From Pyrenula massariospora (lineage: Eukaryota; Ascomycota; Eurotiomycetes; Pyrenulales; Pyrenulaceae), in the NCBI GenBank assembly GCA_021030905.1, contig JAGFMI010000007.1, positions 372,001 to 436,000 of the forward strand: a DNA stretch of 64,000 nt, in the 5' to 3' direction. Shown here one piece after another: positions 43,206 to 55,524 of this stretch. The notes beneath the pieces were generated by a model. The model saw only the letters and a list, made by a program, of their open reading frames with translations, had not been told where the DNA came from and searched no databases. Every line of letters starts with the position of its first letter. Positions within the stretch are counted from its first letter, which is position 1. The position numbers were made by a program, and so were the translations under genes.

Positions 43206-43670
43206 TCACCACCACCCCAAAATCCCCGACCCCAGCACCACCCCCACCCCCCCAAAAAACCAATGCCTCCACCCCCCACCCCCCGTCACGCTCTCACTCG
43301 CCACCCCATCCGCCACCGTGTACACCGTGGCCCCGAACAAACCCCACCCCAGCGCCTCCCAGCTGCCCGTAAAATACGCCGCGAGCGCCGCGCAGGCCAC
43401 GCTGAGCTCCCGGGACCCGTACACCAGGACCAATCCGTCGACCAGTTTTTCGTTGTAGTCTTGAGAAGAGCCGGAGCGGGACGCGGCGGAAGAAGGCAAG
43501 GGGCGGGGGAACTGCAGGAGGGAGAGGGCGGCGCGGGGCCGGAAGAGGGCGTTGAGGCCGACGAAGAAGGGGATGGCGTAGAGGAGGAGGGCGATGTGGG
43601 TGAGGTAGGGGCGTGGGCAGTTGTTGGAGGAGGAGGAGGAGGAGGAGGAGGAGGAGGAGATTGTGTCCAT
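43206..43670 (-). CDS. DUF4267-type small integral membrane protein
   Basis: Single-exon gene of 154 aa. A poly-Ser stretch (from a GGA trinucleotide run at about 43627-43660) precedes four hydrophobic helices. The signature GLNALFRPRAALSL is followed by DGLVLVYGSRELSVACAALAAYF and SWEALGWGLFGATVYTVADG. These match the fungal DUF4267 family of four-helix membrane proteins, which is uncharacterised. It is divergent from the SDR gene across 878 bp. Confidence 0.8.
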   Translation of the reverse strand: MDTISSSSSSSSSSSNNCPRPYLTHIALLLYAIPFFVGLNALFRPRAALSLLQFPRPLPSSAASRSGSSQDYNEKLVDGLVLVYGSRELSVACAALAAYFTGSWEALGWGLFGATVYTVADGVASESVTGGGGWRHWFFGGVGVVLGSGILGWW

Positions 43671-44548
43671 GATTGGATTGGGGGAGGATTTGGAAGAGGA
43701 AGGGGTCGGGGCGGCGCCGGTTGGTGGGGGGAGTAGAGACGGAGGACGAGAGAGAATAGACTGAGATTTTAAGAACGTCGGGTCGAGCGAAATATAGAGA
43801 GGCCAGAAGGGCGGAGATTTGGCGAGGGGGATATACGGCTGCGGAGACGGGTAAGACTACCTACAGAGGTAGAAATTCTAGGACATGGGGTTTTAGTATA
43901 AAGTCCGCGAGTGGTAAGGGGGCGAAATCAAAGCCCGGGCTACTACATTATTGGCATTTAACCACCTAAACAAGGCTATTAAATGTAATTTACCATTAAA
44001 CAATTGAGCACAAAGTCTGTATTGAACGAAGGTTTTTAAAGCGCCGATAAGATATAATATATATATATACTTATTGCGTAGACTGTCTCAAGTTACATAG
44101 AAATTAACGTACAAAGAAAGACAATCTCGTAAAGATGCTGTGTGCCGATCGCACCAAATGCCGTTAAGTGGCCCGGACTTCGATTTCACCCCCTTGCCCC
44201 TTATTGGATGAATAGTCAGCCCGAAGGAAAGTGTAGGCTGGCCGCTAAGCTTCTTCGGGGAAAGTATTTCGAGTATGTTCGTCCGGCGCGGTCCATCAAC
44301 TCCAATCTATTTCTCCGGACATCATGCCTTTCGCATGGCCCCCCCCTGGTGAGTATTGACACAGCGCTCGAATTGTGTCTCACTTATCATGAGCGCCCAT
44401 TTCCGCTAGCAAGGACGATACCAGCTTTGAACCCCACAACCTCTATCTGATCCTCCATACCCGCCCTATCAGAGGTGCCAAAGAGAGAAAAAGAACCAAT
44501 TCATCTCTCGACGATTCCATCAACTCCCATCGTCCCGTCAACAGAACC
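43671..44548. other. Divergent intergenic region DUF4267 / SDR
   Basis: It contains a short TA-dinucleotide tract at 44052-44069 and pyrimidine-rich DNA before the SDR start. The open frame 44142-44450 has no support. Confidence 0.5.
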
Positions 44549-45397
44549 ATGTCGAATTCTGGTCGCACCGTCCTGATCACAGGCTGCTCCGACGGCGGCC
44601 TCGGTGCTGCCCTCGCGCTCTCCTTCCACCGCGCCGGCCTCCACGTGTACGCAACAGCCCGGGATACGTCTAAGATGACGAATATTAAGAAAGCTGGCAT
44701 TGAGACCCTTTCCCTCGACGTTCTCTCCCAAACCTCAATCAATACCTGTGTTTCTAAGCTCCCCCACCTCGATATCCTTGTCAACAATGCCGGCGGCGGC
44801 CTGATCATGTCCATCTCTGATCTTGATATCCCCCAGGCCAGGAACTTGTTCGATCTGAATGTCTGGGCACCCATCGCCGTTACTCAGGCGTTCCTGCCAC
44901 TACTGCTCCAATCAAAGGGGATCGTAGTCAATAACACGTCCGTAGCGTCAACGATGGGACTACCGTTCCAGGGCACCTACAGCGCCTCCAAAGCTGCTCT
45001 AGCCATGTTCTCGGATGCGCTCCGCCTCGAAATGCAGCCCTTTGGCGTCACCGTCATCGACCTGAAAACCGCCGCCGTCCAGTCAAACTTCTTCGAGAAC
45101 CACAAAAAGCAGATCGGATCCAGCTTGCCGGCGGACTCGATCTACGCGCCGGCCAAAGCGGCGGCGGAAAAAATCATGGGCGGTGATGCGATGAGCGGCA
45201 CGGGCATGCCAGCCCACCTGTGGGCGGACCAGGTGGTCAAGGATCTGCTAAAGAAGAAGCCGTCACCGAAGATCTGGAGGGGAGCCCAGGCGACGTTGTC
45301 GTGGCTGGGAACGTGGCTGCCGTTCGGAATGATGGATGGGGAGATCAAGAAGGTGGTCGGGTTCGATGTCGTGGAGAAGGAGTTGCGGAGACAGTAA
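44549..45397 (+). CDS. Short-chain dehydrogenase/reductase, AYR1-like
   Basis: Single-exon gene of 282 aa. It is a classical SDR: cofactor loop TGCSDGGLG at residues 11-19, LVNNAGGG, catalytic Ser in NNTSVAS, and YSASK with Tyr144 and Lys148. Sequence style (VLITGCSDGGLGAALAL, VYATARD) is that of NADPH-dependent 1-acyldihydroxyacetone-phosphate reductase (Ayr1) and related fungal SDRs. It ends in a membrane-leaning segment (LSWLGTWLPFGMMDGEI). Its 3' end faces that of the HR-PKS gene 625 bp away. It could be a lipid reductase or a tailoring ketoreductase of the polyketide cluster; sequence alone does not decide. Confidence 0.88.
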   Translation: MSNSGRTVLITGCSDGGLGAALALSFHRAGLHVYATARDTSKMTNIKKAGIETLSLDVLSQTSINTCVSKLPHLDILVNNAGGGLIMSISDLDIPQARNLFDLNVWAPIAVTQAFLPLLLQSKGIVVNNTSVASTMGLPFQGTYSASKAALAMFSDALRLEMQPFGVTVIDLKTAAVQSNFFENHKKQIGSSLPADSIYAPAKAAAEKIMGGDAMSGTGMPAHLWADQVVKDLLKKKPSPKIWRGAQATLSWLGTWLPFGMMDGEIKKVVGFDVVEKELRRQ

Positions 45398-46022
45398 AAA
45401 AAGAAGCGTTGAGCCCCCTAACCACCCCTGACTGAGTTAAAGTAATTGTCGGATTCGGAACGAATGTCAGAAACGACCGCGTGCACCAACCCGCGACAGC
45501 TCAGTACATACTGTAGTATTAGCCCCTGTCTCGCTCGCTGCGACGAGAGCTCAAGTCCTGGTCCATGCTCGACGAGGGGAAAAATCAGCGACGAGTCGGG
45601 AGCTCGTGAATTGTGTGATCCTTGGGAGGGAGGGGGTTCCCTTTTAATTGCCACGGAAACGGGACAGGGTACAGCGCGGCCTAAGTGTTCGTTCAAAGCG
45701 GTGATCCGCGAGGCGACGCGAGCGGTTTTCTAGAGTTTCCACTTGGAGCTGGTACTTTATCTTTAAGAGAAACCAGTGTGGCAGAAGTTCTAAGAGGCTT
45801 GTGATAAGTGATTCCTCATCGACGATAGTATTCGCGAAAACAGATTTGCTACAGCTGTGGTCGGTCTATAAAATTGCTATCCAATTCTTGAACCCTTTCC
45901 CATCTAGTGTATGTTAACCCCATCTCTCCCTCCCCTCCTCCATCCGCCTCATACATGTATTCTTCTCCCACCCTCCGCCCTCCTCCCGAGCCCCAAAACA
46001 ACGACAAGAGGGACTCAAGGTC
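45398..46022. other. Convergent intergenic SDR / HR-PKS
   Basis: 3' flanks of both genes. Overlapping open frames on both strands (45418-45733) are not supported. C-rich around 45920-46000. Confidence 0.6.
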
Positions 46023-49000
46023 CTACTGAACCGCCACCTCCCCATTCGAGACAACATGTGCACTCTTCGCGACCGCATCTCCCGCCAGCGCTGCCAACGA
46101 CACGCTCTGGAGGATATTGAAGATCGACACGTCCGCAGCGGCCTGCAGCATGAGCATGTTCCGCAGCTCCACCGCCACGAGCGAGTCGACGCCGTACAGG
46201 GCGAGCGGCTTGGCCAGGTCGATCTCCGCGGCCGGGATCATAAAGATGTCCGCGAGGGTGCGGGCGATGGCGTCGCCGACCAAGTGGCCCGCCTCATCCG
46301 CGGACCCAGCCTGCTGGAGCCGGGTCGCGAGCGGCTGTGCGTGGGCGTCGGCATGATTCCCCTGCGTGGCCGGCCCCGAGGCTCCGGTAGGCTGGCGGTA
46401 GCGGAGTGGCGTGAAGCGGCCGTCGCGGCCCATGGATGACTTGGTGGCTGGGTCCCATTGCGGACCGGGACCCGAGTTCAGACCGAGCAGGACCTGGCCC
46501 TGTTCGAGAGGGTGCAGGATGGCGGTGCCGACGGCATTCATCACGTCGTCGTCAGAGAGGGCTAGCGACTGGCCAGATTTGCGGACGCGGTTCAGCACGG
46601 CGAGGTCCTCGGCCACATAGCCGACACCCTTGACCATACCCAGGTCGAGCGAGACCGCCGGCAGGCCCTGGGAGCATCGCCAGCGCGCCAGGGCGTCCTG
46701 GTAGGACCCGCCTGCGGCGTAGTTCGCTTGGCTGGCCCAGCCGAAGATGCCCGAGAGCGACGAGAGCATTACAAAGAAGTCAAGCGTGTCCCGCTGCGAG
46801 AAATGCGAGTGGAGGTTCCACGAGGCCGTGACCTTGGGTCCGATAGCCGTTTGCCAGTCGTCCAGAGTCATCTGCTCGAGGATAGAGTCTTGCAGCACCA
46901 TGGCGCCTTGCACGATACCTCGGATAGCTGGAAGCTGCTCCTGGACCTTGCAGGTGCGTAAGGCCCGCGCGAGGTCGTCGTTACTGGAGACATCGCAGCT
47001 GATGGCCACAACGCGGCAGCCGGCCTCACGTAACCAAGTTATGAAAGGTCCGGTCTTTTGCATATTACCGGCACTCCGCGAGAGGAGGATGAGATTGCGA
47101 GCGCCATGGTCTACCATCCAATGCGCGATCGAGCGGCCAATCCCGCCTACGCCGCCGACGAGTAGGTACGACGCGTCAGACTTTAGCTTCGGTCTTGAGA
47201 CCCGTGAGAGCACCTTCACTTCTTCCCAAAGCGGAATGGAGAGCACGATCTTTCCGGTCTGCTTGCCCGTCTGCAGAAGGCGGAAAGCCTTGGAGACCTC
47301 ATGCATCGGGTATACATGTACTGGGTGGATAGGTCGGATGACACCTTGCTCGGCGAGCCGGGCTACCTCATTGAGGACTCGATTAGCGTCCGATGGACGC
47401 TCTCGGAGAAGTGACATCATGTCTACGGACGTATAGGAAGCAACGCGTGAGAAGGTACCCATATCAAGCAGGCTATTGCCTTCCAGGTCTCGCTTGCCGA
47501 TTTCGACAAGATGGCCGAAGGTCGCGAGCACGTCAAAGCTAGCCTGTAGCAATGGACCGGAGAGAGAATTAAGCACCATATCGACGCCGCGCCCGCCTGT
47601 AGCAGCCAGAATGGCTGGTACGAAGGATACGTCACGGCTAGAGAATATTCGATCGGATGGGATGTTGTACTCCCTCATAAGCAGCTCGCGTTTCTCCTGG
47701 GACCCCACGGTAACGTAAACTTCGGCACCCAGATAGTCCTTGGCCAACATGATGGCCGCCTGGCCAACGCCTCCAGCAGCAGCATGAATCAGGACCGACT
47801 GGCCAGGGCGAAGTCGCACGATATCGATGAGGCTGACGTAGGCGGTGCTGAAGATCATAGGGAGTGACGCAGCGTCGTTGAGTCCTATTCCCTCTGGGAC
47901 GTGAGCGACACCCTGCCAGTGAACGCGAGCACGACTGCCAAAAGGCCCTAGGATGAGAGCCATGACACGATCACCCACAGCGAAACCCTGTGCCGAAGCC
48001 TCGTTGCCGACACGCGTGACAATGCCGGCGCACTCCAGCCCCATAACGCGCTCGCGTAGCTGGCCCATGGCCACCATAACGTCACGGAAATTGAGGCCGT
48101 ACGCGTGGGGGTCGATCTCGACCGTATCGGCATTGGCATAGTCCTCGTAGTGCTCGTCGTCATCGAACGCCAGTGTGTCCAGAAGACCGGGAATGCCAAC
48201 CTGCAGGCGAAGCGGGCGTTGTGGCTGGAACAGAGTTGCCTTAGGAATTGACTCGGGATCTGCCCATTGCGTGGCGTCGGGTGAAAGCATTTTATTCCGG
48301 GAGACGTCCTTGTAGATACGTGGAACATGGATGAGGCCATCACGTAGTGCAAATTCACTGTCCGCGACCGTGGAAGCGGTGCCTTCACGACTACCCAAAC
48401 CGTTCTTCATGACGTGGACGATCCCCAAGGCACCGTCTTGGGACCATACAGGCTCCTTGGGATCAAGATCCAGCGTGAGGAAGCTGCGGCCCACGTACTC
48501 GCTCCGAAGGACACGCAAGAATCCGGAAACCAGAGCCATTTCGGGATTTGTGCATTCGACGGCGCCGCCACGTGTGGCCCACAGCAGTCCGCGACAGTTG
48601 GTCGCCATGGCTTTGATGCCCTTGAGAGCCGTGGATTCGAGGTTGTGGAGTAAGGGTTGGTCTACTTCTCCCACAAAGATGCACAGCTGGTTATTGTATG
48701 GCCTGGTGGCAAACTCTAACGTTTGGACGTCGGGGAGGGGTCCACCGACAGCATTTGCGATAGATTCTCGCAGGAAGTCGAGCCAGACGGTCGGAGGAAG
48801 GGCCTTGTTGCTGACGACAACGACAATGTTATTCCCATCTAGCTTCGATGGTTGGGTAGGAACTGACGACAGCATGTTGCTGATCGAGTACAAGTCTTGC
48901 CGGCTCTCATAGTCGCGGAGCTCCACGTCGATTCCATTGAAGCCGGCGCCCTTGAGGACTCTTTGCCACATGGGAGGCGACAGAGAAGGGCTGGACTTGC

Positions 49001-52000
49001 GCTCAGGCTCTTCGCTCAGCCACCATCCGGGGACCAGGCCAAAGATGAATTGGAGATCCACACAATCTTGTGTAGTTTCCATCAGCAAGAGGGAGGCGCC
49101 GGGTTTCATCAAGCTGCGTACGTGCGACATTGTGCGATCCATGCTCTTGGTTGCATGCAGCACCTGACAGGCTACGACGACATCATAACTCTCCAGCTCG
49201 AAACCCTGCGCTATGGGATCCTGCTCAACGTCGAACTTGTCAAAACGCATGTCCAGGAAGCTGCTATAGGCAGGGAACTCGGACCGCGCCGCTTCGAAGA
49301 ATCCAGATGATATGTCCGTAAAGTGCCAGCTATCGATGAATGGACCCCCTTCCTCTTGGCTTCCCAGCGTCTGCATAGCGTACCGGGTGGCTCCTCCCGT
49401 ACCTGCACCGATTTCGAGGACACGGGCGCGGGGATTCTTGTGCGCAACGGCACGCATCAGCGACTGGAATTGTGCAAAAGCGCGACCGAAGCGGAAGGCA
49501 TTGGCGTAATATTTGTACAACAGCCGATTTTCCATCATGACCTGTAGCGGCGGTTGCTCGCCTCGGAGAATCTGTAGGAGCCTGGGACCCAAAAGACAGA
49601 TCAGTTCGCCGTCAACGCTTTGTCCGGCGGCCAAGGCTATGTTTCTCTCTCGTTCCTGCGGCGAGTCGCACGCCCATGTGTCGCTGTCGGGGCCCAGGCG
49701 CCGCGACGCAGCGAGGTCAATCGTGTCCTTCATCCACCCGTGGAACTTGACATGGTGCCACTCAAGGTTGGCAACATCTTGGTCAGTCAAGGCTTGCAGC
49801 GTGTCATGGCAAAAGTAGAGGCACACGCGCCTCAGACCCATAAGCACATCTATTTCGTCGGAAGTCATTTCCTGTACGGGGCTGAGCTTTTCCTTTGCTG
49901 CTCGCGACGCGCCGGGCAAGCCCATCGAGAGCCCTAAGTCAGGCGCCCATCGAATATCGGCACACAGCTCCTTATTCCACGGCTGCTCGTTCTCTTGTTG
50001 GGAAGCCATGGCGCTACGGCCCAAAGACTGACATACAAGGCCCTCTATCGTGAGAACGGGCTTGCTGCCCTTAGAGCCATTGGCGACAGTGATATTGGCC
50101 AGGTAGGTCTGAGCGTCAATATGTGGCATTTTGGTATTGCAGACAAATGCGTGACCGGGCCGAGTGGCCATGTCAGACGAGATCCAGAGCTTTTGGATAG
50201 ATCGTGGTACCCTGGGACTATCGTCTTCGGCGCCAGCGCCTGGCAGGGTTGCGTATGATGAAATGAAAACCGAGTCTAGCGTAGTTGGGTGCATGACATG
50301 TTCTTCTTGGGAATCGCAGTCGGCAACCTGGATTTCCGTCACGCAGCGCCTGGTATCTTTCGCGCCACCGTCCTGCACGATGCTCGTCGTGTTTTGGAAC
50401 AGGGGCCCGTGATTAAGTCCCAATGAGCGCAGACTGGACCACATGTCTTCCGGGTCGATGCGCCGTCTGTAGCCTGACTCTTCCAAGAGAGTGGTTGCGA
50501 TCTCATTATCGGACATATCAAAGTCGGCCGTGATGAGCTACAAATCCAACAGTCAGCAATCTGAAAGTTCTTCGCCTCAGTCCTGCTTAAAGGACTTGAA
50601 CACTTACCCCTTCGGCATGCTGCGTCCAGCGGCTGTCGGCAGTCACAGATGAAACTTCAAATCTTTTCCAGCCACGAATGCCGATCTCCTTCTTGCTGAC
50701 TGAAGAGAGTACCGTCTGCAACTCGATGCCGTCTGCAGTGTCAGGCACCACCAATGCTTGGCTTATCTCGACGTCGCGCAGCCTAAACCCAGTGGCCGGT
50801 GTCTCGTTATTTTGGTTCGCAAGCTGCTTCATGGCCTCGATGGCCAGACATAGATAGCCGGCACCGGGGTACAGAATGTTACCCTGTACGACATGGTCTC
50901 TCAACCATGGGGTCTCAGAGACGCGTACTATCTGCCTCCATGTGGCCGCATCTGGGTTTGCGCCTGGTACAGGCATTCCGAGAAGGTGATGAGGCTCCTG
51001 GTCTCTCTGACGATAGGCCACGCTGTGGCGCGACTCGGACCAATGCTTGATGCTGTGATTCCATGGGTAGGATGGTAGATCGGTCAAGGCGCGTGGCTTG
51101 TAGCCCGGAGCAGAGCTTCTGAGATGAGCTAGGTCGACCTGGTAGCCCTGGCGGATGAGAGTGGCCGCTGCATTTAGCATGCAGTCGCGGGAATCCTCAT
51201 TGCGGATCATGCAGCCAACGTATGGCACGTCCAGGCTCCCAAAATCAGGCTGGGAAAGGATTTCTTTGATCGGACCGCCAAGCGCGGTGTGAGGACCAAC
51301 CTCGAGAACCATGTCAATGTTGCTGCCCGACTCGTCCGGATTCCCAAGCACCATATCGGTGAAGGCGTCGACAAATTGCACGGGTTGGAGCAAGCTGCCG
51401 ACCCAATGCTCTGGATCCGCAAGTTGCTTGGAGTGCGTGATGCGGCCCCCCGTCACAGGCGATGAGAATACCACATCGAGCTTCTTTATTTTCTCGATTC
51501 CAGCTCCGTTTGCAAACGCGGCATGGAGAGCTTGTCGGTATGGCTCGGCGATAGGTATCATATGATGTGAGTGGTAAGCGGTGTCCACCTTGAGACGACG
51601 TGCAAACACGCCATCCTCATTCGCCATGTCCAAGACAGCCTGCACAGCCTTTTCGTCGCCGGCGATAGTGACGCTACTCGGGCTGTTGATGCATGCCGCC
51701 ACCGCTCTACCGCTCTCGCTAGACAGTCTGTCTAGATAGGCCTGTGCTCCATTCCTTCCAACACCGACAGCCACCATGGCGCCCTTGTGACTCTCTTTTC
51801 GCAGGCTCATGTCGGCAGCCATAGCAGCACGGTAGTAACTCGCTGCCATGGCCTGGCGCAGACTCAGTGCCCCGACCGCGTACGCCGCCGCAATCTCTCC
51901 CGAGGAATGGCTCGTGACGGCGGTTGGCTTGATGCCCCAGGTCTCGAGCAAACGTACAAGCGCAATCTGCACAGCAACGCAGATGGGAATGCTCAGTGCC

Positions 52001-54053
52001 GTGGTATTCACTCGTGTTGTGGCTGCATCGCGCATCAGCTCTTCAATCAGAGACCAATCGGCTCCGAACTCCTTCAGATAGCCGGCGGCCTCTTCGAGTG
52101 ACGCCTGGAAAACCGGAAATGGCGCGATGAGTTCGCGTGCCATAGCGTGCCACTGAGCTCCTTGTCCCGTGAACACCATGCCTATACGCGGCGCCGTCGA
52201 CGGTAGGCGTGTTGGCTTGAACGGAGACGTCTCTAAGCTTTGGATGGCGACACTTAGATCTGATTCGCTGTACTGCACCACATGTGCCGACATCCAACCC
52301 GAGGAGAACCTTGTACGGTGTTGGCTGAGGGTCCAGCCAAGGTCCTGCATCAACTTGGCTGGGGTTTCGGTCCTGCGATGCCTCTGCAGGTATTCTCCGA
52401 CTCCAGAAACCATACGCTGGCAGACCTGCTCATCACGGCCGAAGAATACAAGCACCTCGCTTTTTCTCTCCTCGGCTAAACTGTGGCCGTTGACACCGTT
52501 GGCGATCCTCATTCTCTCCGACCCAGATAGGTACGGCGTTGCATCCTCTAGGATGACGTGGCTGTTGGTTCCTCCGTATCCGAAATTGTTGATAGAAGCA
52601 CGGCGCGGCTCGTTGCCCGTTGTCGGCCATGCCTCCAGCTCGGTAGCTACCTTAAGTCCCCATTTGTCGAGTCGAATCTTGGGATTGGGCTTCTTGTAGT
52701 TGATGCTGGGCGGAATTTGGCCCTTCTCCATGGCCAAGACTGCTTTGATCAGACCCGCCAATCCGGAAGCCGCCTCCGTATGGCCGATGTTACTTTTCAC
52801 CGATCCAATATGCAGTGGTTCTGTCCTGTTGGTATGAGGCCCAAATACGGCTGCGATGGAGCGCGCTTCAATAGGATCACCTGTGGGCGTACCCGTGCCG
52901 TGGGCTTCGAAATACTGAGTACCATTTGGGCTGAGGCCTGCTCTTCGGTAGCATTCACGCATAAGCTCAACCTGCGCTGGCTGCGAAGGTGACGTGATTG
53001 TCTCCGTCTTACCGTCCTGATTCAGATAGGTTTCGCGAATGACGGCACGAACCGGGTCGCCTGCCTCGAGAGCGTCGCTGTCTTTTGGTAAGCCTTGGCA
53101 GGTCAATAGACCCAAAGAGACATACCTGAGACGCTTGATAACAATGGTTGCGACGCCTTCCCCACGGCCATAGCCATTCGCTCGCGAATCAAAGGCGTAC
53201 GACTTGCCATCGGGTGAAAGCATTCCTAGCGACGAAAATACCTTGAATAGGTCAGGTGCGAGCATTAGGTTGCACCCACTGACTATGGACATGTCCGCCT
53301 CTCGCGCGCGAAGACCCAGCACTGCTTGATGCAACGCCACGAGCGCTGTTGAGCAGCCCGTGTCAACTGTCATGCTAGCGGCTCTCAGGTCGAAGAAGTG
53401 TGAAATCCGGTTAGATGCCATGGCGGAGAGCGTACCAATGGGGAGGAAGCGCGGCAGCTTGTCCCCATCACGCATAAGGCCATCATGGTAGTCGTGCGTA
53501 AAGACACCTGCGTATACTGACGTGTTGGACCCGGCCACTTTGGAGAGCGGCAGGCCAGCATTTTCGAGCGCCTCGTAAGTAGACTCGAGTTGAAATCGAT
53601 ATTGTGGATCCACAGCCTGGTGAAGATCATCAGCCTCGTAATATTCTTTTCAATTTGACTTTCTTGCAACAGGATCCGCCATGAATCTTACCGCCGCAGT
53701 CTCGGCTGAATAGTTGAAAAAGGCAGCATCAAACAGGCCCACGTCCTCTTGAATGAAATGCGCTCCTTTGACGTGCGTCTAACCGAGCATATCATCCGTC
53801 AGCATTGCCGTTTGCTCTAGATCCGGTGCTCATAACTCACCGTGCTCAGCTTCTCATTACTGGAATGATAGGCTCCCTTGGGATTAAATCGTGACTCCGG
53901 CAGCTCTGACCAGGCGTTGCGCCCCTCTGCCAGCATCGTCCATAGATTCTCGGCATTACTAGCGTCGCCGGCGAACTTACAGCTTAGGCCAATGATAGCG
54001 ATGGGCTCGGTGGCCCATTCTGGGTGCGAGGGGGTGTTGTCCATGCTCCCCAT
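46023..54053 (-). CDS. Highly reducing type I polyketide synthase (KS-AT-DH-cMeT-ER-KR-ACP)
   Basis: Five exons on the minus strand (53841-54053, 53692-53778, 53126-53616, 50608-53077, 46023-50537) encode 2591 aa. Intron 53078-53125 is 48 nt and in frame; removing it restores the KS sequence [12 protein letters not shown]. Active sites: KS Cys188 ([12 protein letters not shown]), His323 (EAHGTGT), His363 (SNIGHTEA); AT Ser655 (SHSSGE, first Gly replaced by Ser); DH His992 ([16 protein letters not shown]) and Asp1175 (HPTTLDS). The cMeT SAM motif [10 protein letters not shown] is at about 1460. ER has GLNFRDV at about 1901 and AAAGGVGQA at about 2010. KR has GGVGGIG at about 2215 and Tyr2360. 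ACP Ser2539 is in GVDSLVAVE. All seven domains look intact. No thioesterase or reductase follows, so another protein must take the chain. The MFS gene lies upstream on the same strand. Confidence 0.96.
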
Positions 54054-55524
54054 CGTGTCGAAGTTATTTGGATCGAGGCTTGCTGCCTTGCGCCGCGTAC
54101 GCCAGGTAAATATGCAACAAGATCAACGAATCGCGATGATTTCGCAATCGGGGTCGACAAGAACGTCTAGGAGATCGACCACGAAGGAACAGGGCAGATG
54201 CCGAGTATGTTTGGATGAAGAGGCTACTTAATAATAACATTAAGTCCGGTTTGTGTTGAACAGTATTCCCAAGGGGGTCTTGACCTCAGGAGCTGGCCTC
54301 GGTATTGTTGAGGTCCTCTAGGAGCCGCCTCGATCATACTTTGTTTGGCTTTTGGGCATTCTCGCGCTGCTGTCCATGCTTTTAGCTTTGATACATCTTA
54401 CCTGCTTGCCCCCTGCCACAGAGCAGAGTGGGGGTGAGACCAAACTCCTATCTTTCGTCACACATTTTGGTGGCGCATCCCAGGCGCTCCCGAGAGGCGA
54501 ATTTCGCGCGTAAACAGCACCTGGCGATCGCCACATACCCTGGCCATTGAACCTTACTCCTGGATTCCGAAGGATAGGATCTTCAGACTGATGCAAGCCA
54601 GCAGGCCGGAAAGGGTTGGTTGAAACGCGGCTCATGATGTTTCTGCTGAAGTCCTGGAGATACTCCGGCTGACTCCGTGTATGCGCTTGCATGCTTTCGG
54701 CTTAGAGCCATTCTCCGATCACGTGCTAATGCTTAGTGCTCAACTCGGTTCGAACTGAGCTACAGATCACGTGATCGAATGACCTGGCCCAGGATCACTC
54801 GCCTACCTTTTACCGTGCGGGTACGCGGCGATACCCCAAATATTGAGATCATTGATGCCCGGATGAGAGTCCTGCGAGGAAGGCTACTTCTGCTTAGGAG
54901 ATGAATTCTTACTAGGATGCTTGGTGGTTCCACCACCTCCATCGCGTACTAATTCACAATTGTTAAGCAAAAGGGGTCTTGGCACTGTTCGTGATACTTA
55001 GCAGCTATTAGCCTACGGCGCATCTGCGCTCCGGTGAGCACACGCCCCACTGCGAAAAGCAGGACAGCTTAAGGACCTGATCGCCTCGCTATATCGGTGA
55101 TGTTTCGGCCGTGTAGTGAGACCGATTCTGTAGTAGATCCATGCTGTCAGTTGGGAAGAGTCGTGGCGGGGAGATGGACTGGTCTTAAATTTGGGAGATG
55201 GCTAGCTAAGTATCAGATTCACTTGATGTATGATCGAGGTGGCTGAAGGAAAGCTGTTGGTAGAATTGAATCATACGACGACGAAGTCACATCAAGCAGG
55301 TGTCTCGATTACTACCTAGTAATATGGTGATCAATGTGACTCGTTGAAGGGATTAAATTTCTTAGTGTTGCTGACATCTATGCCTCCGACAATTCCATGA
55401 ATGCTGCAGCCTCGAGCTGGTGATACAAACTGTGAAACGCTATGCAAAAGTCACACACCGATGGCGGCCATATGGATCCAAACCTCCCGGCCATTATTCT
55501 TACTCTGCTCCTAGATCTCCCGGC
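54054..55524. other. HR-PKS upstream region / MFS 3' flank
   Basis: 1.5 kb without a supported gene; the minus-strand frame 54318-54692 has no motif. It holds two CACGTG sites (reported separately). Confidence 0.5.
54720..54776. promoter_or_regulatory. Two CACGTG sites upstream of the HR-PKS gene
   Basis: CACGTG at 54720-54725, preceded by GAT, and a perfect 12-bp palindrome GATCACGTGATC at 54765-54776. They are 670-720 bp upstream of the HR-PKS start. The same 12-mer occurs in the palindrome at 3705-3718. The sites are read directly; use by a bHLH or other factor is inferred. Confidence 0.4.

Noticed and set aside
46056-53000. Open frames on the plus strand over the HR-PKS
   Set aside because: They are high-GC antisense shadows of the PKS coding sequence without motifs of their own.
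53101-53125. KS insertion reading as [10 protein letters not shown], first taken as a novel loop in the ketosynthase
   Set aside because: It is better explained as an in-frame 48-nt intron; the spliced KS matches the family.
54745-54765. GGTTCGAACTGAG looks like a tRNA B box
   Set aside because: The B-box consensus continues with CC, which is absent, and no cloverleaf can be built around it.
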